Below are positions 47,301 to 55,967 of a DNA stretch of 64,000 bases, piece by piece. Every line of letters begins with the position of its first letter. The stretch's first letter is position 1. A program made the translations under genes and the position numbers. This DNA is from JBBIWA01 sp037439425 (GTDB lineage Bacteria > Acidobacteriota > Blastocatellia > RBC074): assembly GCA_037439425.1 (NCBI GenBank), contig JBBIWA010000013.1, positions 1 to 64,000 on the forward strand, read 5' to 3'. The notes below the pieces were generated by a model that was not told the DNA's origin, did no database searches, and worked only from the letters and a program-made list of their open reading frames with translations.

Positions 47301-47881
47301 GTGCGGTCGCAGCGCAGTCCCTCCCTGCTAAGCTGCAGGTGATCGAGCAGCAGCCTGCTCAAGCAGGCTCACAGCCTGGCCCCGGCTTAAAGCTCAGACC
47401 AGCTAGGCCCACGCCTCAGGGTAAGATCGAGCGCCCGCGTGAACTGGCTGGGGCTACCTGGCAGATCCCCTTTGACCATCAGAACCTTTATGTCACGGTC
47501 AATCACGATGGCCGTCGCGTGCTCGAAGTCTTCGCCACGGGCGCTGGTCTGTCAGTCTCGGTAGGATTGCTCGCCTCGAAGATGCTACGTGGTGGATTTG
47601 AACCAGAAGAGGTCGCAGCCAGCCTCAACAAAGTCATTGGCACGCACTCGGTCTGGTTCAACGAGCGCCTCTGCACTTCACCGGAGCAAGCCGTCGCCGA
47701 ATGCATTATGCTGACCAAGCGCCGCATCATGGGCTTGCCTGATTCGGCCCGTGCTGCAGCCAAGGCTGAGCTGTTCCAGAACGCGCTCACAGGCATTTGC
47801 CCTGAATGCGGCGGAAACCAGCTGGAGCATGTATCCGGTTGCGATACCTGTCGGGATTGCGGCTACTCAAAGTGCAAGTGA
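44387..47881 (+). CDS. nrdJ: Adenosylcobalamin-dependent ribonucleotide reductase, intein-containing
   Basis: A 1164-residue precursor; removing the 352-residue intein leaves 812 residues, normal for class II NrdJ. After splicing, LAACFVLPVPDSLEGIMEHA carries the first redox-active Cys, NPCAEQMLHDFNACNLGSIDV the thiyl-radical region, and PVGLGIMGFADLL and SCVAPTGTISLVAETSSGCEP the barrel loops. The C-terminus has a zinc-ribbon-like end (CPECGG, CDTCRDCGYSKC) and a TSCPD domain (about 1020-1120). It reduces ribonucleotides to deoxyribonucleotides without needing oxygen. AAGGAAGG precedes the ATG. The NrdR-type operator supports regulation by dATP/ATP status. No nrdAB is in the window. Confidence 0.95.
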   Translation: MSASKQKVMQFAKGAARTHEKTLGINAQRVVAKRYSLKDLQGNPLEQWNDIVKRVVSHVAKAETEQRRREEFTQVMMNLMQMRAFIPNTPCLVNAGKPKPQLAACFPAGTMISTSLGPKPIEEIAVGDLVLTHRGRYRRVTETMRRQGALYRVKIEHLPEMFVTGEHPFFTDQGWLCAAQLVPGQLVKVGFCTERAAGPHLIDVDTLQVGEFIYQSNIDLQRSAPFSRHLLPVRTGVKVDEEVAWLLGMYVAEGSIADGRYIRFTLSVDGEEYAERICAILKQRFGLQASKTVSVSSERGSCSLVVRFTAEWLALWIQANFSSGFHQKRVPLWMMMAEEKVQAAFLQGIVDGNGKPTPAGQVRILLPNEALVRQLFELAARLGYRPSLAPAYKPERATTVQPWSVAFSPSYNVGMVRSGFYRVREVEQTRRMDVTVYNFEVEEDHTYVANQVVVHNCFVLPVPDSLEGIMEHAKQCALIHQSGGGTGMTYERLRPAGTPVGEGRGIASGPVSFMQIVNTMTETVKQGGVRRGANMGILCVEHPDILRFIHAKNDQKSLTNFNISVTVSDKFLRAVENNEWFQTEFDGKAWTEPIFDPRANNGEGGPYTYNGQEPPRPGMVFAPDIWHRIIASTHTWAEPGIIFIDNVNRHNPLMNSMGPLLASNPCAEQMLHDFNACNLGSIDVAKYYDEATDDLDWDRFANDIYWCVRFLDNVIDVCDWPLPQIAQTVNRTRPVGLGIMGFADLLLYKRISYGSEESAAFADKMMAFFRKESWKASLALGAEKGVMPEFEPNRDLYEKLIYEEVGLDRSIPLTPRNYEVSCVAPTGTISLVAETSSGCEPNFSYAYVRRDTIGTRTYAHPIAAKVLGIELDAADPDSIEKAATYIVEHRHRLPDYFVDAHTLTPEDHIRILKAFQDHVDNSISKTINAPSSYTLEETDRVHRLAWKYGVKAVSYYRDGSRDEQVLSTLNPSAVAAQSLPAKLQVIEQQPAQAGSQPGPGLKLRPARPTPQGKIERPRELAGATWQIPFDHQNLYVTVNHDGRRVLEVFATGAGLSVSVGLLASKMLRGGFEPEEVAASLNKVIGTHSVWFNERLCTSPEQAVAECIMLTKRRIMGLPDSARAAAKAELFQNALTGICPECGGNQLEHVSGCDTCRDCGYSKCK
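44699..45754 (+). mobile_element. Intein with LAGLIDADG homing endonuclease, within nrdJ
   Basis: Precursor residues 105-456. The intein starts CFPAGTMISTSLGPKPIEEI (block A, Cys1) and has TGEHPFF (block B, T-x-x-H). It ends with VYNFEVEEDHTYVANQVVVH and the terminal Asn (blocks F and G; penultimate His, Asn456). The first extein residue is Cys457, so this is a standard class 1 intein. Two dodecapeptides, LLGMYVAEG (from residue 246) and FLQGIVDGNG (from 345), keep their acidic residues (Glu, Asp), so the endonuclease may be active. The +1 Cys equals the first redox-active site Cys of NrdJ: the enzyme cannot work unspliced. Confidence 0.95.
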
Positions 47882-47957
47882 GACTTTGCTGTCGCGGCTA
47901 GTGAGCTAAGGGCCCAAATCTACGATGCAGCGTAATTCGCGCTTGAGAGGAGCCCTT

Positions 47958-49709
47958 TCAAGCCCAATCCATCTTCGGATGCATCGTGTGCCATTTGGTC
48001 GCCCGCTCGAAAGCCAGCGCGACTCTCAGCGGTGATCCCTCATCGTAGAGCCTACCGGTGAACATCAAGGCTTGCGGTAGTCCTCGGACGAACCCGCAGG
48101 GTAGGGCGACTGCCGGATGCCCGGTCAGATTGGTGAGGAGCAGACTGCTGCTTCCGGGCGCTGGCGAAACGAACACATCCCATTGCTCCATTAACTTATC
48201 CATCTCGCGCATCAAGAGTGTGCGAGCGCGTTGCGCGCGCAGATACTCGACTGCCGGAATGAAGCGCGAGGTGCGAAAGGTATTGGGCCAATCACCAGGC
48301 CCCTGGCCAGATAACTGATTGATCCCACCGCTGCGCGTGAGATCGTCGAAAGCCGCAGAAGCTTCAGCGCTCAAGATGATGCGCAGACTCTGAGTTGAGA
48401 ACTGCGGCAGCTCTAGTGGCTCTAGCCTCGCGCCTGCCGAACGCAGGGCATCGAGCGCTTCTTTGTAGACGGCCTTTTGCTCATCGCTGCCACGCTCAAA
48501 CTCGGCCTTCAAATAACCAATGCGCATCTTTGAAATCGGCGCCTCAGGCGACCAGGTGAACGGTACATCAGCTACCGTAAGGTCGCGTTCATCCGGCCCG
48601 TAGATGGCCTCAAGCACCACGGCGCAGTCTTCCACGCCGCGACAGATCGGTCCGATCTTATCCATCGTCCAGCTCAAGCCCATCGCGCCGTAGCGGCTGA
48701 TGCGGCCATAGGTCGGGCGCAAACCCACCACACCGCAGCGCGATGAGGGCGAGATGATTGAACCGAGCGTCTCCGTGCCCAGCGAAAACCCAACCAACCC
48801 GGCCGAGGTAGCAGCCGCCGATCCGGCCGATGACCCGCTCGATCCCGTCCGCTCGTCTTCCACCTGCCACGGGTTGCGCGTCACTCCGCCGAACCAACGC
48901 GGGCCTTGCGCCAGCGCGCCCATCGAAAGTTTGGCCACCAGCACTGCGCCCGCTTCGCGCAAGCGTTCGATGACTGTCGCGTCATAATCAATCACCTGAT
49001 CGCGATATGGCTCAGCTCCCCAGGTAGTCGGAATGCCTTTGGTGGCAAAGAGGTCTTTCGCACCCCACGGAATACCGTGCAGCGGGGAGCGATATTGGCC
49101 ACGTTTGATTTCGCTTTCAGCCTGCGCCGCCTGCTCAAGTGCCAGCTCTTCGGTTAGCGTCACGACACAGTGGAGTTTCGGCCCGTAGCGTTTGAGCCGC
49201 GCCAGATACATCTTCGTCAGCTCCACGGGTGAGACCTGGCGGGTGCGGATCAGCTCAGCAAGCTGCGTGACGGTGGCGAAGGCGAGGTCTTCAAGGGAGT
49301 TGAATTTCGGCGCTTGCACCTTGCTCAATCGGAGCTTGCCGGGTTTCGCATTGAACTTCTTGCCGGGCAGCGCTGGACGAAATGAAATCGCAGGTTCAGT
49401 ATCGAGCGGGATATTGATTTTGCGCAGCGTTTCGTAGTTGGCCAGGTTACGATTGACTCCCGTTAGCGCCATCTCTCGGTGCGCATCCGCCAGTTCAATA
49501 CCGATCAGCTGTTCAGCGCAGCGCAATGCCTCCTTCGTTACTCGCTGCGGCACCTCTGATGGCCTTTGCGCCTCGACGGATGAGACCTCGATATAAGGCC
49601 TGGCCAATCCAGCAGCGCCTAGAGCCGGAAGAATTTTGATGAAAGAGCGCCGGCTCGTGCCCGGCTTATCAAGCTGTTTTTTGCGACGTGGCTGTGATTT
49701 TCTCTTCAT
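47958..49709 (-). CDS. Amidase-signature enzyme, Tat-exported
   Basis: A 583-residue amidase-signature family protein. The N-terminus TSRRSFIKILPALGAAGLA is a twin-arginine signal (residues 18-36), so export is likely. The Ser-cisSer-Lys triad is visible: Lys in IPWGAKDLFATKGIPTTWG, Ser in RTGSSGSSAGSAAATSAGL and in GFSLGTETLGSIISPSSRCG. PDERDLTVADVPFTW follows. It could hydrolyse amides, or act as aryl-acylamidase; GatA is excluded by the signal peptide. Transcribed on its own. Confidence 0.92.
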   Translation of the reverse strand: MKRKSQPRRKKQLDKPGTSRRSFIKILPALGAAGLARPYIEVSSVEAQRPSEVPQRVTKEALRCAEQLIGIELADAHREMALTGVNRNLANYETLRKINIPLDTEPAISFRPALPGKKFNAKPGKLRLSKVQAPKFNSLEDLAFATVTQLAELIRTRQVSPVELTKMYLARLKRYGPKLHCVVTLTEELALEQAAQAESEIKRGQYRSPLHGIPWGAKDLFATKGIPTTWGAEPYRDQVIDYDATVIERLREAGAVLVAKLSMGALAQGPRWFGGVTRNPWQVEDERTGSSGSSAGSAAATSAGLVGFSLGTETLGSIISPSSRCGVVGLRPTYGRISRYGAMGLSWTMDKIGPICRGVEDCAVVLEAIYGPDERDLTVADVPFTWSPEAPISKMRIGYLKAEFERGSDEQKAVYKEALDALRSAGARLEPLELPQFSTQSLRIILSAEASAAFDDLTRSGGINQLSGQGPGDWPNTFRTSRFIPAVEYLRAQRARTLLMREMDKLMEQWDVFVSPAPGSSSLLLTNLTGHPAVALPCGFVRGLPQALMFTGRLYDEGSPLRVALAFERATKWHTMHPKMDWA

Positions 49710-50036
49710 AGTTCTCCTGAGATCCCAACATGTTTATCCCTGCTTGAGTTTTGCGCCTCCACTGCTTTGGACTTTCCACCTGCTTACCCCCCACCCCTCA
49801 AAGATCAATTATGTTGAGGATTGAGAGAGCAAGAAAAAAAGCTAAAGCGGCTCGGCAGATCCTGGGAGCGCAGCCCTCTCCTCTTTTCGCTCCAGCGACC
49901 CGCCACCCCAGACCGTTCGCAAGCCTGCGCTCCCAGAAAACAGACTTCCAGCAGCTTGTAGTTAGTTCGCTCCTGACTTCTCAACGAGTGTTCAGTAAAG
50001 GCTGCTAGCTGCTGCCTCTCCCAGAGAGGCACTCAC
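49710..50036. other. Intergenic region with a 12-bp inverted repeat
   Basis: 327 bp without a supported gene. CTGGGAGCGCAG (49862-49873) and CTGCGCTCCCAG (49925-49936) are perfect inverted copies with 51 bp between them. The motif resembles the TCCCAGG flanks of the palindromes at 24389 and 56371. Confidence 0.5.
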
Positions 50037-50849
50037 TCAAAGCTTTTTGAGGATATTCTTCCAGCGATTCCAGCCCTCCTCGCGCGCCTTCCGGTTCGCC
50101 TCATTTGTGTTCCCAGGGTCCTCGCCGGCGCGCATAAAGCCGTGTCCAGCACCTTCATAGATTACTGGCTCGTAGGTCTTGCCAGCCGCCTTCATCAGCT
50201 CCTCGCTTTTCGGGATCGTCGCATTCACGCGGGCATCGTTGCCACCGTAGAAGCCGTAGACTGGAGCCTTAATCCTGGCAACCGCTTCAGGGCTATCAGG
50301 GCCGCTGCCATAGAAGACAAAGGCAGCCACCAGATTGGCGCGATTGGTGGCGAAGCGAAAACTTTGACTGCCACCCCAGCAGAATCCGGCCACAGCGACT
50401 TTGCCATTAGCGGCAGGCAGCTTCGATACATAATCAGCCACGGCGTTCAGATCGGCGGTGATTTGGTCCGGCGGGAGCTTCTGAATCGCCTGGCCGATGG
50501 CGCTGCGATCCGGGAAGTCGCTACTGCCACCACCACTAGGCCCCATACCTGAAAGCAGATCAGGAGCAATGGCGATGTAGCCTGCTTCCGCCAGTTGATC
50601 CGCCACGCTGCGCACCCAGTCAGTGAGCCCCATGATCTCGTGAATGACTACCACCGCCAGGGCTTTGCTCTTGACCTCCGGGTAGACCAGAAAAGATTTG
50701 ACACTGCGATTGCCGTATTTGACCTCCACCCATTCCTGATGTCGTGGTGATTTCTCCAACCGCTGTTTAGCCCACTCCTGTCCAAAAGCAGAAGGAGCTT
50801 TAGCCGCCATCATCAACAGCGCGATAACAAAGGGCAGTGATTTTTTCAT
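50037..50849 (-). CDS. Dienelactone hydrolase-family protein, secreted
   Basis: A 270-residue alpha/beta hydrolase. A signal peptide (PFVIALLMMAAKAPSAFGQ) precedes the DLH domain. The nucleophile is Cys in VAGFCWGGSQSF, the acid Asp is in YGGNDARVNATI and the His in YEGAGHGFMRAGED, matching the DLH Cys-Asp-His triad. Start set at ATG 50849, right after GGAGG. Lactone ring opening is the family activity. The substrate is unknown; the periplasmic location is inferred from the signal. Confidence 0.88.
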   Translation of the reverse strand: MKKSLPFVIALLMMAAKAPSAFGQEWAKQRLEKSPRHQEWVEVKYGNRSVKSFLVYPEVKSKALAVVVIHEIMGLTDWVRSVADQLAEAGYIAIAPDLLSGMGPSGGGSSDFPDRSAIGQAIQKLPPDQITADLNAVADYVSKLPAANGKVAVAGFCWGGSQSFRFATNRANLVAAFVFYGSGPDSPEAVARIKAPVYGFYGGNDARVNATIPKSEELMKAAGKTYEPVIYEGAGHGFMRAGEDPGNTNEANRKAREEGWNRWKNILKKL

Positions 50850-50875
50850 CTCCACCTCCATGAATTGTTTCCAGA

Positions 50876-53026
50876 TTACGCTTGCAACCCGTTCGGCACC
50901 ATCGGAAGCGAGCGCAAACGAACGCCGGTGGCGTTGAAGATCGCATTGCCCACTGCCGGAGCCAGACAGACAATGGGCGTTTCTCCTGCGCCTGCCGATG
51001 GCAAATCTTTGCGATCGAGCAGGATTGTTTCGAGCAGCGGAAGATCGCTGAAGCGCGGGACGCGGTAGCGCGAAAAGCGCGGATTGAGAATCTTTCCGTC
51101 TTCAAATTCGATGGCCTCAAAAAGCGCGCCGCCGATGCCCTGAACGATGGCGCCTTCGATCTGATTTTTCAGACCGTCGGGATTGATGATCGCGCCGCAC
51201 TCGAAGGCCGTCACCACGCGCGTGATCCGCACCTGGCCGCTCTTGCGATCCAGAGCGACTTCAGCGCAGCTTGCCACATAGCTGCCTTTCTCAAACCCGC
51301 CGGCAATTCCAAAGCCGCGATCGGATGAGGCTTTCCTCTTGCCCCAGCCGAAGGCTTTGGCTGCCGCCTCAAGCACCGCGCGCAACCGCTCATCCTTTAA
51401 ATTCTTAAGCCGAAACTCCAGCGGGTCCATCTTCACCAAAGCGGCGAGCTCGTCCATATGAGTCTCTCGCGCAAAGTGATTGGCCGTCGCGGCCAGCGCG
51501 CGATATGACCCCTGCCGCAAAGGCGAACGCGCAGCATGAAACTGAATTCGCTGATGTGGAATGTCGTAGAGCGTGCGAATAGCTGCGGCCCCAGAGTTGT
51601 AATTGTGGAATTCCCAGGCCGTGATCGTGCCGTCGTTCTGCACGCCGCTGGCAATCTCGATCACTCCGGCGGGGCGGAAATAAGCCCAGGTGAATTCTTC
51701 TTCGCGCGTCCAGACGAGTTTGACCGGCTTGCCTGCCGCTTTGGCCAGACGCGCGGCCTCAAGCGCCGCCTCGCCTGTGTGTTTGCCACCGTAGCCTGAG
51801 CCGGTATCGGGCATGATCACACGCACCCGCTCTTCGGGGATCCGAAACGCTGTGGCGAGTTCGCTACGGACTCCGAACGGCCGCTGCGTTCCGGTCCAGA
51901 CAGTGAGCCGGTCATCTCTCCACTCGGCTACTGCTGCGCGCGGTTCCAGCGGCGCGTGAGCGATGTAGGCCACGGTGTAAGTACCTTCGAGTTTATGCTG
52001 CGCCGCCGCCAGTCCTTCCGTTATCGAGCCGCGCGTGAACCCGGAGCGGCCTTCAGCGCCTTGTGTCTCAACCGCATTCTTCTTCAAGTAATCGAAGAGC
52101 TCCTTGCTTGACGGCTGCGGCGTTGTTTTCCACTCAGCCTTGATCGCAGCGATTGCGCGCGCGGCCAGGTGTTCGCTCGGCGCAGCGACGCCCACGAAGT
52201 TGCCATCGCGGACCACGACGACGCCAGGCAGGTTTTCCGCTGCTTGCGTATCGAGAGAAGCAAGCGTCGCGCCGAAAGCGGCAGGCCGCAGTACTTTTCC
52301 ATAGAGCATGCCGGGAAGTTTGATGTCAGGGGTGAATTGATGCTTCCCGGTCACAAACACCCGGCCATCAACTTTCGGGACGGACTTGCCAGCAACCCGC
52401 CATTGATCAGCAGGAGTCGTGGCTACATTGCCTGAGATCGTCTTCATAAGCTTCTGACCTCTGGTTAGTTGCCCGAAGCTGAGAGACCGTTTCGTGGCGG
52501 GATGCACGATCTTTCCCTCAGACACCACCAGCGAAGCGCGGTCTTCCTTCCACTGCTCCGCCGCCAGATCAAGTAACAGCTCGCGCGCGGTAGCTGCCAC
52601 CCGGCGCAGTTGCGTAGCCATCACGGGCGTCGTCCTACTTCCGAACGTCCCCATATCGAAAGGCGTCAGCTCAGTATCGCCCATTACCAAACGGATCGCC
52701 GTTAAGGGAACGTGCAGTTCTTCCGCAACGACTTGGGTAAGCGAGGTGCGGATGTTCTGCCCTACTTCCACTTTTCCCGTGTAGACCGTCACGACGCTAT
52801 CTTCGCCGATGTGCAGCCAGGCTCCGATCTCCTGCGGCATAGCTCGGCCAAAGTCGCGCTGGCGCCCGCCGCCAGACTCCTGCTGCGCCAGCACATCCTT
52901 GAGCGTGAAGATGACGACGATCCCGCCGCCCAGCACCTTGAAGAAGTCGCGCCGGGCCAACTCGAAGTGATATACGGGCGCGGCTTCAAGCTCGTACCGT
53001 TCCGGCTCGTAGATAATCTCGGTCAT
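50876..53026 (-). CDS. Molybdenum hydroxylase large subunit (isoquinoline 1-oxidoreductase type)
   Basis: A 716-residue xanthine oxidase-family Mo-binding subunit. The first 50 residues, ending FELARRDFFKVLGGGIVVIF, look like a Tat-type signal, as in IorB and periplasmic aldehyde oxidoreductases. Family blocks include GKVEVGQNIRTSLTQVVAEE, PDTGSGYGGKHTGEAALEAA (MCD-binding), APLEPRAAVAEW and GIGGALFEAIEFEDGKI with AGETPIVCLAPAVGNAI near the end. It overlaps the [2Fe-2S] subunit gene by 4 bp (ATGA). No FAD subunit is present. Oxidises an aldehyde or N-heterocycle; substrate unknown. Confidence 0.92.
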   Translation of the reverse strand: MTEIIYEPERYELEAAPVYHFELARRDFFKVLGGGIVVIFTLKDVLAQQESGGGRQRDFGRAMPQEIGAWLHIGEDSVVTVYTGKVEVGQNIRTSLTQVVAEELHVPLTAIRLVMGDTELTPFDMGTFGSRTTPVMATQLRRVAATARELLLDLAAEQWKEDRASLVVSEGKIVHPATKRSLSFGQLTRGQKLMKTISGNVATTPADQWRVAGKSVPKVDGRVFVTGKHQFTPDIKLPGMLYGKVLRPAAFGATLASLDTQAAENLPGVVVVRDGNFVGVAAPSEHLAARAIAAIKAEWKTTPQPSSKELFDYLKKNAVETQGAEGRSGFTRGSITEGLAAAQHKLEGTYTVAYIAHAPLEPRAAVAEWRDDRLTVWTGTQRPFGVRSELATAFRIPEERVRVIMPDTGSGYGGKHTGEAALEAARLAKAAGKPVKLVWTREEEFTWAYFRPAGVIEIASGVQNDGTITAWEFHNYNSGAAAIRTLYDIPHQRIQFHAARSPLRQGSYRALAATANHFARETHMDELAALVKMDPLEFRLKNLKDERLRAVLEAAAKAFGWGKRKASSDRGFGIAGGFEKGSYVASCAEVALDRKSGQVRITRVVTAFECGAIINPDGLKNQIEGAIVQGIGGALFEAIEFEDGKILNPRFSRYRVPRFSDLPLLETILLDRKDLPSAGAGETPIVCLAPAVGNAIFNATGVRLRSLPMVPNGLQA

Positions 53027-53502
53027 AGCGCACCCCCTTTCTGTGCTTTAGCAGCCTGACGAATCGCGGCTACAATGCGCGGGTAGGTCCCGCAGCGGCA
53101 GATGTTGCCTTCCATAGCCTGAATGATCTCTTGCTCACTCGGATTGGGATTCTTCCTAAGCAGCCCCAGCGCGGAGATAATCATTCCGGGAGTGCAGTAG
53201 CCGCATTGCAACGCGTCAGCATCAAGAAAAGCCTGTTGCAGTGGATGCAGCCGCCCGTTCTTCTCCAGGCCTTCGATGGTGGTGATCTGCTTGCCCGCGG
53301 CAGCGCTCAGCAGGGTAATGCAGGAGCGCACCGGCCGTCCGTCAAGCAGTACCGTGCAGGCTCCGCACTGCCCTTCACCGCAACCGTACTTGCTGCCGGT
53401 CAGGTTGAGCTCTTCACGCAACACGCTGAGCAGACTTCGTTCAGGCTCTGCTGCGAGGCGATGCCTGCTCCCGTTCACATAAAGTTCCGTGACTTTCGAC
53501 AT
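53023..53502 (-). CDS. Molybdenum hydroxylase [2Fe-2S] small subunit
   Basis: A 159-residue small subunit with two [2Fe-2S] clusters. The plant-ferredoxin-type set is SKYGCGEGQCGACTVLLDG plus SCITLLSAA; the second set is ALQCGYCTPGM and GNICRCGTYPRI. It passes electrons from the Mo centre of the partner encoded next (ATGA overlap). With no FAD subunit, electrons probably go to a cytochrome or other carrier, as in isoquinoline 1-oxidoreductase. Confidence 0.94.
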   Translation of the reverse strand: MSKVTELYVNGSRHRLAAEPERSLLSVLREELNLTGSKYGCGEGQCGACTVLLDGRPVRSCITLLSAAAGKQITTIEGLEKNGRLHPLQQAFLDADALQCGYCTPGMIISALGLLRKNPNPSEQEIIQAMEGNICRCGTYPRIVAAIRQAAKAQKGGAL

Positions 53503-53535
53503 AAGCTTCCCTCCACCACTTCAGCCGGTCTTGCT

Positions 53536-54237
53536 TTAGCTGAGCAGTTTGATCTTGATACTGCGATACCAGACTCGATTGCCGTGATCCTGCAGGCCGA
53601 TATGGCCTTTGCGAGGTAGCTCTTTGTAAGCGTACTTGAACTTGTTCTTCGTGCCGTCAGGATTCATCCCGGCCTGAGTCCACCTGTCCAGATCCATTTC
53701 GGCCACCTTCTGGCCATTGATCTCGATGCTGATCATATTGCGATTGCAGGTGATGATGGCCGTGTTCCACTCGCCTGCTGGCCTGCAGGCTTGTTGTTTG
53801 GGCGCAATGATATCGTAGATCGCGCCGCAATCGTGTTTGTCGGGCGTTGTTTTGCCATAAGAGTCGAGCACCTGCATCTCGATGCCAGTGTTGACCGGGT
53901 CTTTCAGGTCTGACCAGCGAAAGAAGACGCCGCTGTTAGCGCCCTTGTCCACCTTGAAGTCGATCGAGAGTACGAAATTCTCGAACTGCTCAACGGTGTA
54001 AAGGTAACCGCCACCTTTGACGGTGCAGGCGATCGTCCCATCTTCCACAGCCCAGCCTTCACTTTTGCCGGTCGCTTTCCAGCCCTCCAGACTCTTGCCG
54101 TCAAACAGCGACCGCCAGCCTTGATCTTGCCCAAGACCAGTAGGCGTCGCTCCAAACAGCGCCAAAGTTATCCACAGAGCTATCCACATTTTCACAGCCA
54201 GTGAGATTGGAAGTGAGCCATTCTTTACAATCCCCAT
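53536..54237 (-). CDS. DUF1080 (3-keto-disaccharide hydrolase-like) secreted protein
   Basis: A 233-residue protein with a signal peptide (WIALWITLALFGATPTGLGQ) and a DUF1080 concanavalin-like domain: GWRSLFDGKSLEGWKATGKS, DFKVDKGANSGVFFRWSDL, GEWNTAIITCNRNMISIEIN and GHIGLQDHGNRVWYRSIKIK. Family members include 3-keto-glucoside hydrolases, and many bind or cleave carbohydrates. Start set at ATG 54237 after AGGAGG. It is between the ggt and molybdenum hydroxylase genes on the same strand. Confidence 0.93.
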   Translation of the reverse strand: MGIVKNGSLPISLAVKMWIALWITLALFGATPTGLGQDQGWRSLFDGKSLEGWKATGKSEGWAVEDGTIACTVKGGGYLYTVEQFENFVLSIDFKVDKGANSGVFFRWSDLKDPVNTGIEMQVLDSYGKTTPDKHDCGAIYDIIAPKQQACRPAGEWNTAIITCNRNMISIEINGQKVAEMDLDRWTQAGMNPDGTKNKFKYAYKELPRKGHIGLQDHGNRVWYRSIKIKLLS

Positions 54238-54287
54238 AGATCCTCCTAATACTCTCTTAACCCTTCGCGGTATTAACACTGCTTGAG

Positions 54288-55967
54288 CTACCACCCAATG
54301 GCGCATCCATCCTTACGCGGGTCCGAGCCACCTGCGAGTGCGCCCGTGTTTGGGTCTATCATAATCGCTTGATAGCCGCCGAAGGTTCCGCGCGCTGAAA
54401 CGAGGCGGTGCCCTTTGCGCTCAAGCGCCTGCCGTACCTCCGGGCCAATGGCCGATTCCAGTGCCAGGCCTCTCTCGAAATCGCGGAAGCGCGGCTGCTC
54501 ACCTGCCTGTTGCACGTCCATGCCGAAGTCAATCAGATTGAGCAAGACTTGCACGTGACCCTGCGCCTGCATATCCCCGCCCATCACACCAAACGAAAGC
54601 CACGGTCTTCCATCGCGAAAGACCATCGCCGGGATCAACGTGTGGAAGGGGCGCTTGCCGCCCTCTAGCCGGTTCGGATGCTGCGGATCGAAAGAGAAGC
54701 CCGCACCACGGTTGTGCAGGATGATGCCCGTATCGCCCGCAACCAAGCCCGAGCCGAAATTGCTGAAGATGCTCTGAATGAATGAAACTACATTACGCTC
54801 CTTGTCCACGACCGTCAGATAGACTGTATCTTCACCGCCGCGCGGCCCGGCGGCAGATGCTGCCATCGTTTGATCAGGATTGATGCGTTTGCGCAGTTCA
54901 GCGGCATACTGCTTCGCAAGCAGCCGATCGAGCGGAGCCTGGTAAAAGGCCGGGTCGGCGATGTGACGGGCGCGCTCAACAAAAGCGAGCTTTTTGGCTT
55001 CAACCAGCAGATGCAGATACTCAGCCGTGTTGTGCCCCAGCGAACGCAGGTCATAGCCTTCGAGGATGTTGAGCATCAGCAGAGCAGCCAGCCCCTGCGT
55101 GTTCGGAGGCATCTCGTAGAGAGTGTAGCCGCGATAGGTCACGCTGATCGGCTCGACCCAGTTTGAGCTGTGCTCGGCAAAGTCTTGCATTGTATGCAGC
55201 CCACCTTGACTTTGAGCGAACTTGACGATCTTTTCGGCGATCTCGCCTTTGTAAAACACCTCGCGCCCACCAGATGCGATCTGCTTGAGCGTAGCCGCCA
55301 GATTCTTGTTTGTGAAAACCTCGCCGATCTGCGGCGGTCTGCCACTGAGCAGGTAGGTAGCAGCAAAGTCAACATTGTGCTTGTGCTGCAATGCCACTTC
55401 CCAGTCCTGGCCGATCACCTCGGTGACGGGGAAACCGCGCTCGGCATATTCAATCGCTGGTTGCAATACCTGCGCGAGCTTCATCGTGCCGTAGCGTTCG
55501 AGCAGCTTCGCCCACCCATCCACAGCGCCCGGCACTGTGACGGTGTGAATCCCACTTGACGGCATCTGCGTGAAGCCGCGTCTTTTGAGTTGATCAATGC
55601 TCAAAGCACGCGGCGCGCGACCGCTGGCATTGAGCGCTTTCAACTCCTTACGCTTTGCATCCCAAACCATCGCGAAGAGGTCACCGCCGGGACTGACCAT
55701 CATCGGCTCAACCACACAGAGCACAGCTGCAGCGGCTACGGCCGCATCAATCGCGTTGCCGCCCTGTTGCAAGATGCGCAAGCCTACAGCGGATGCGAGC
55801 GGCTGACTGGTGGCGATCATTCCGTTCATCGCGCGCACCACTGAACGCGTGCCGCCGCCGCGCGGGTTGGGTCGGTCACCTATGGCATTTTGTGAACTCA
55901 CAGGAAACATTGATGAGCTAAGAAATAAGGCTGAAGTTATCAGAACAGTACTTGCCTTGCCTGTCAT
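54288..55967 (-). CDS. ggt: Gamma-glutamyltransferase
   Basis: A 559-residue Ntn-hydrolase precursor exported by an N-terminal signal (LITSALFLSSSMFPVSSQ). The large-subunit part reads GMIATSQPLASAVGLRIL, GGNAIDAAVAAAAVLCVVEP, MMVSPGGDLFAMVW. The autoprocessing Thr is in GGEDTVYLTVVDKERNVVS, followed by small-subunit residues NFGSGLVAGDTGIILHNRGAGF. It cleaves gamma-glutamyl compounds such as glutathione in the periplasm. Complete by length. The ED before the Thr, instead of the common TTH, is a variant found in GGT-like hydrolases (cephalosporin acylase-like activity is also possible). Confidence 0.9.
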   Translation of the reverse strand: MTGKASTVLITSALFLSSSMFPVSSQNAIGDRPNPRGGGTRSVVRAMNGMIATSQPLASAVGLRILQQGGNAIDAAVAAAAVLCVVEPMMVSPGGDLFAMVWDAKRKELKALNASGRAPRALSIDQLKRRGFTQMPSSGIHTVTVPGAVDGWAKLLERYGTMKLAQVLQPAIEYAERGFPVTEVIGQDWEVALQHKHNVDFAATYLLSGRPPQIGEVFTNKNLAATLKQIASGGREVFYKGEIAEKIVKFAQSQGGLHTMQDFAEHSSNWVEPISVTYRGYTLYEMPPNTQGLAALLMLNILEGYDLRSLGHNTAEYLHLLVEAKKLAFVERARHIADPAFYQAPLDRLLAKQYAAELRKRINPDQTMAASAAGPRGGEDTVYLTVVDKERNVVSFIQSIFSNFGSGLVAGDTGIILHNRGAGFSFDPQHPNRLEGGKRPFHTLIPAMVFRDGRPWLSFGVMGGDMQAQGHVQVLLNLIDFGMDVQQAGEQPRFRDFERGLALESAIGPEVRQALERKGHRLVSARGTFGGYQAIMIDPNTGALAGGSDPRKDGCAIGW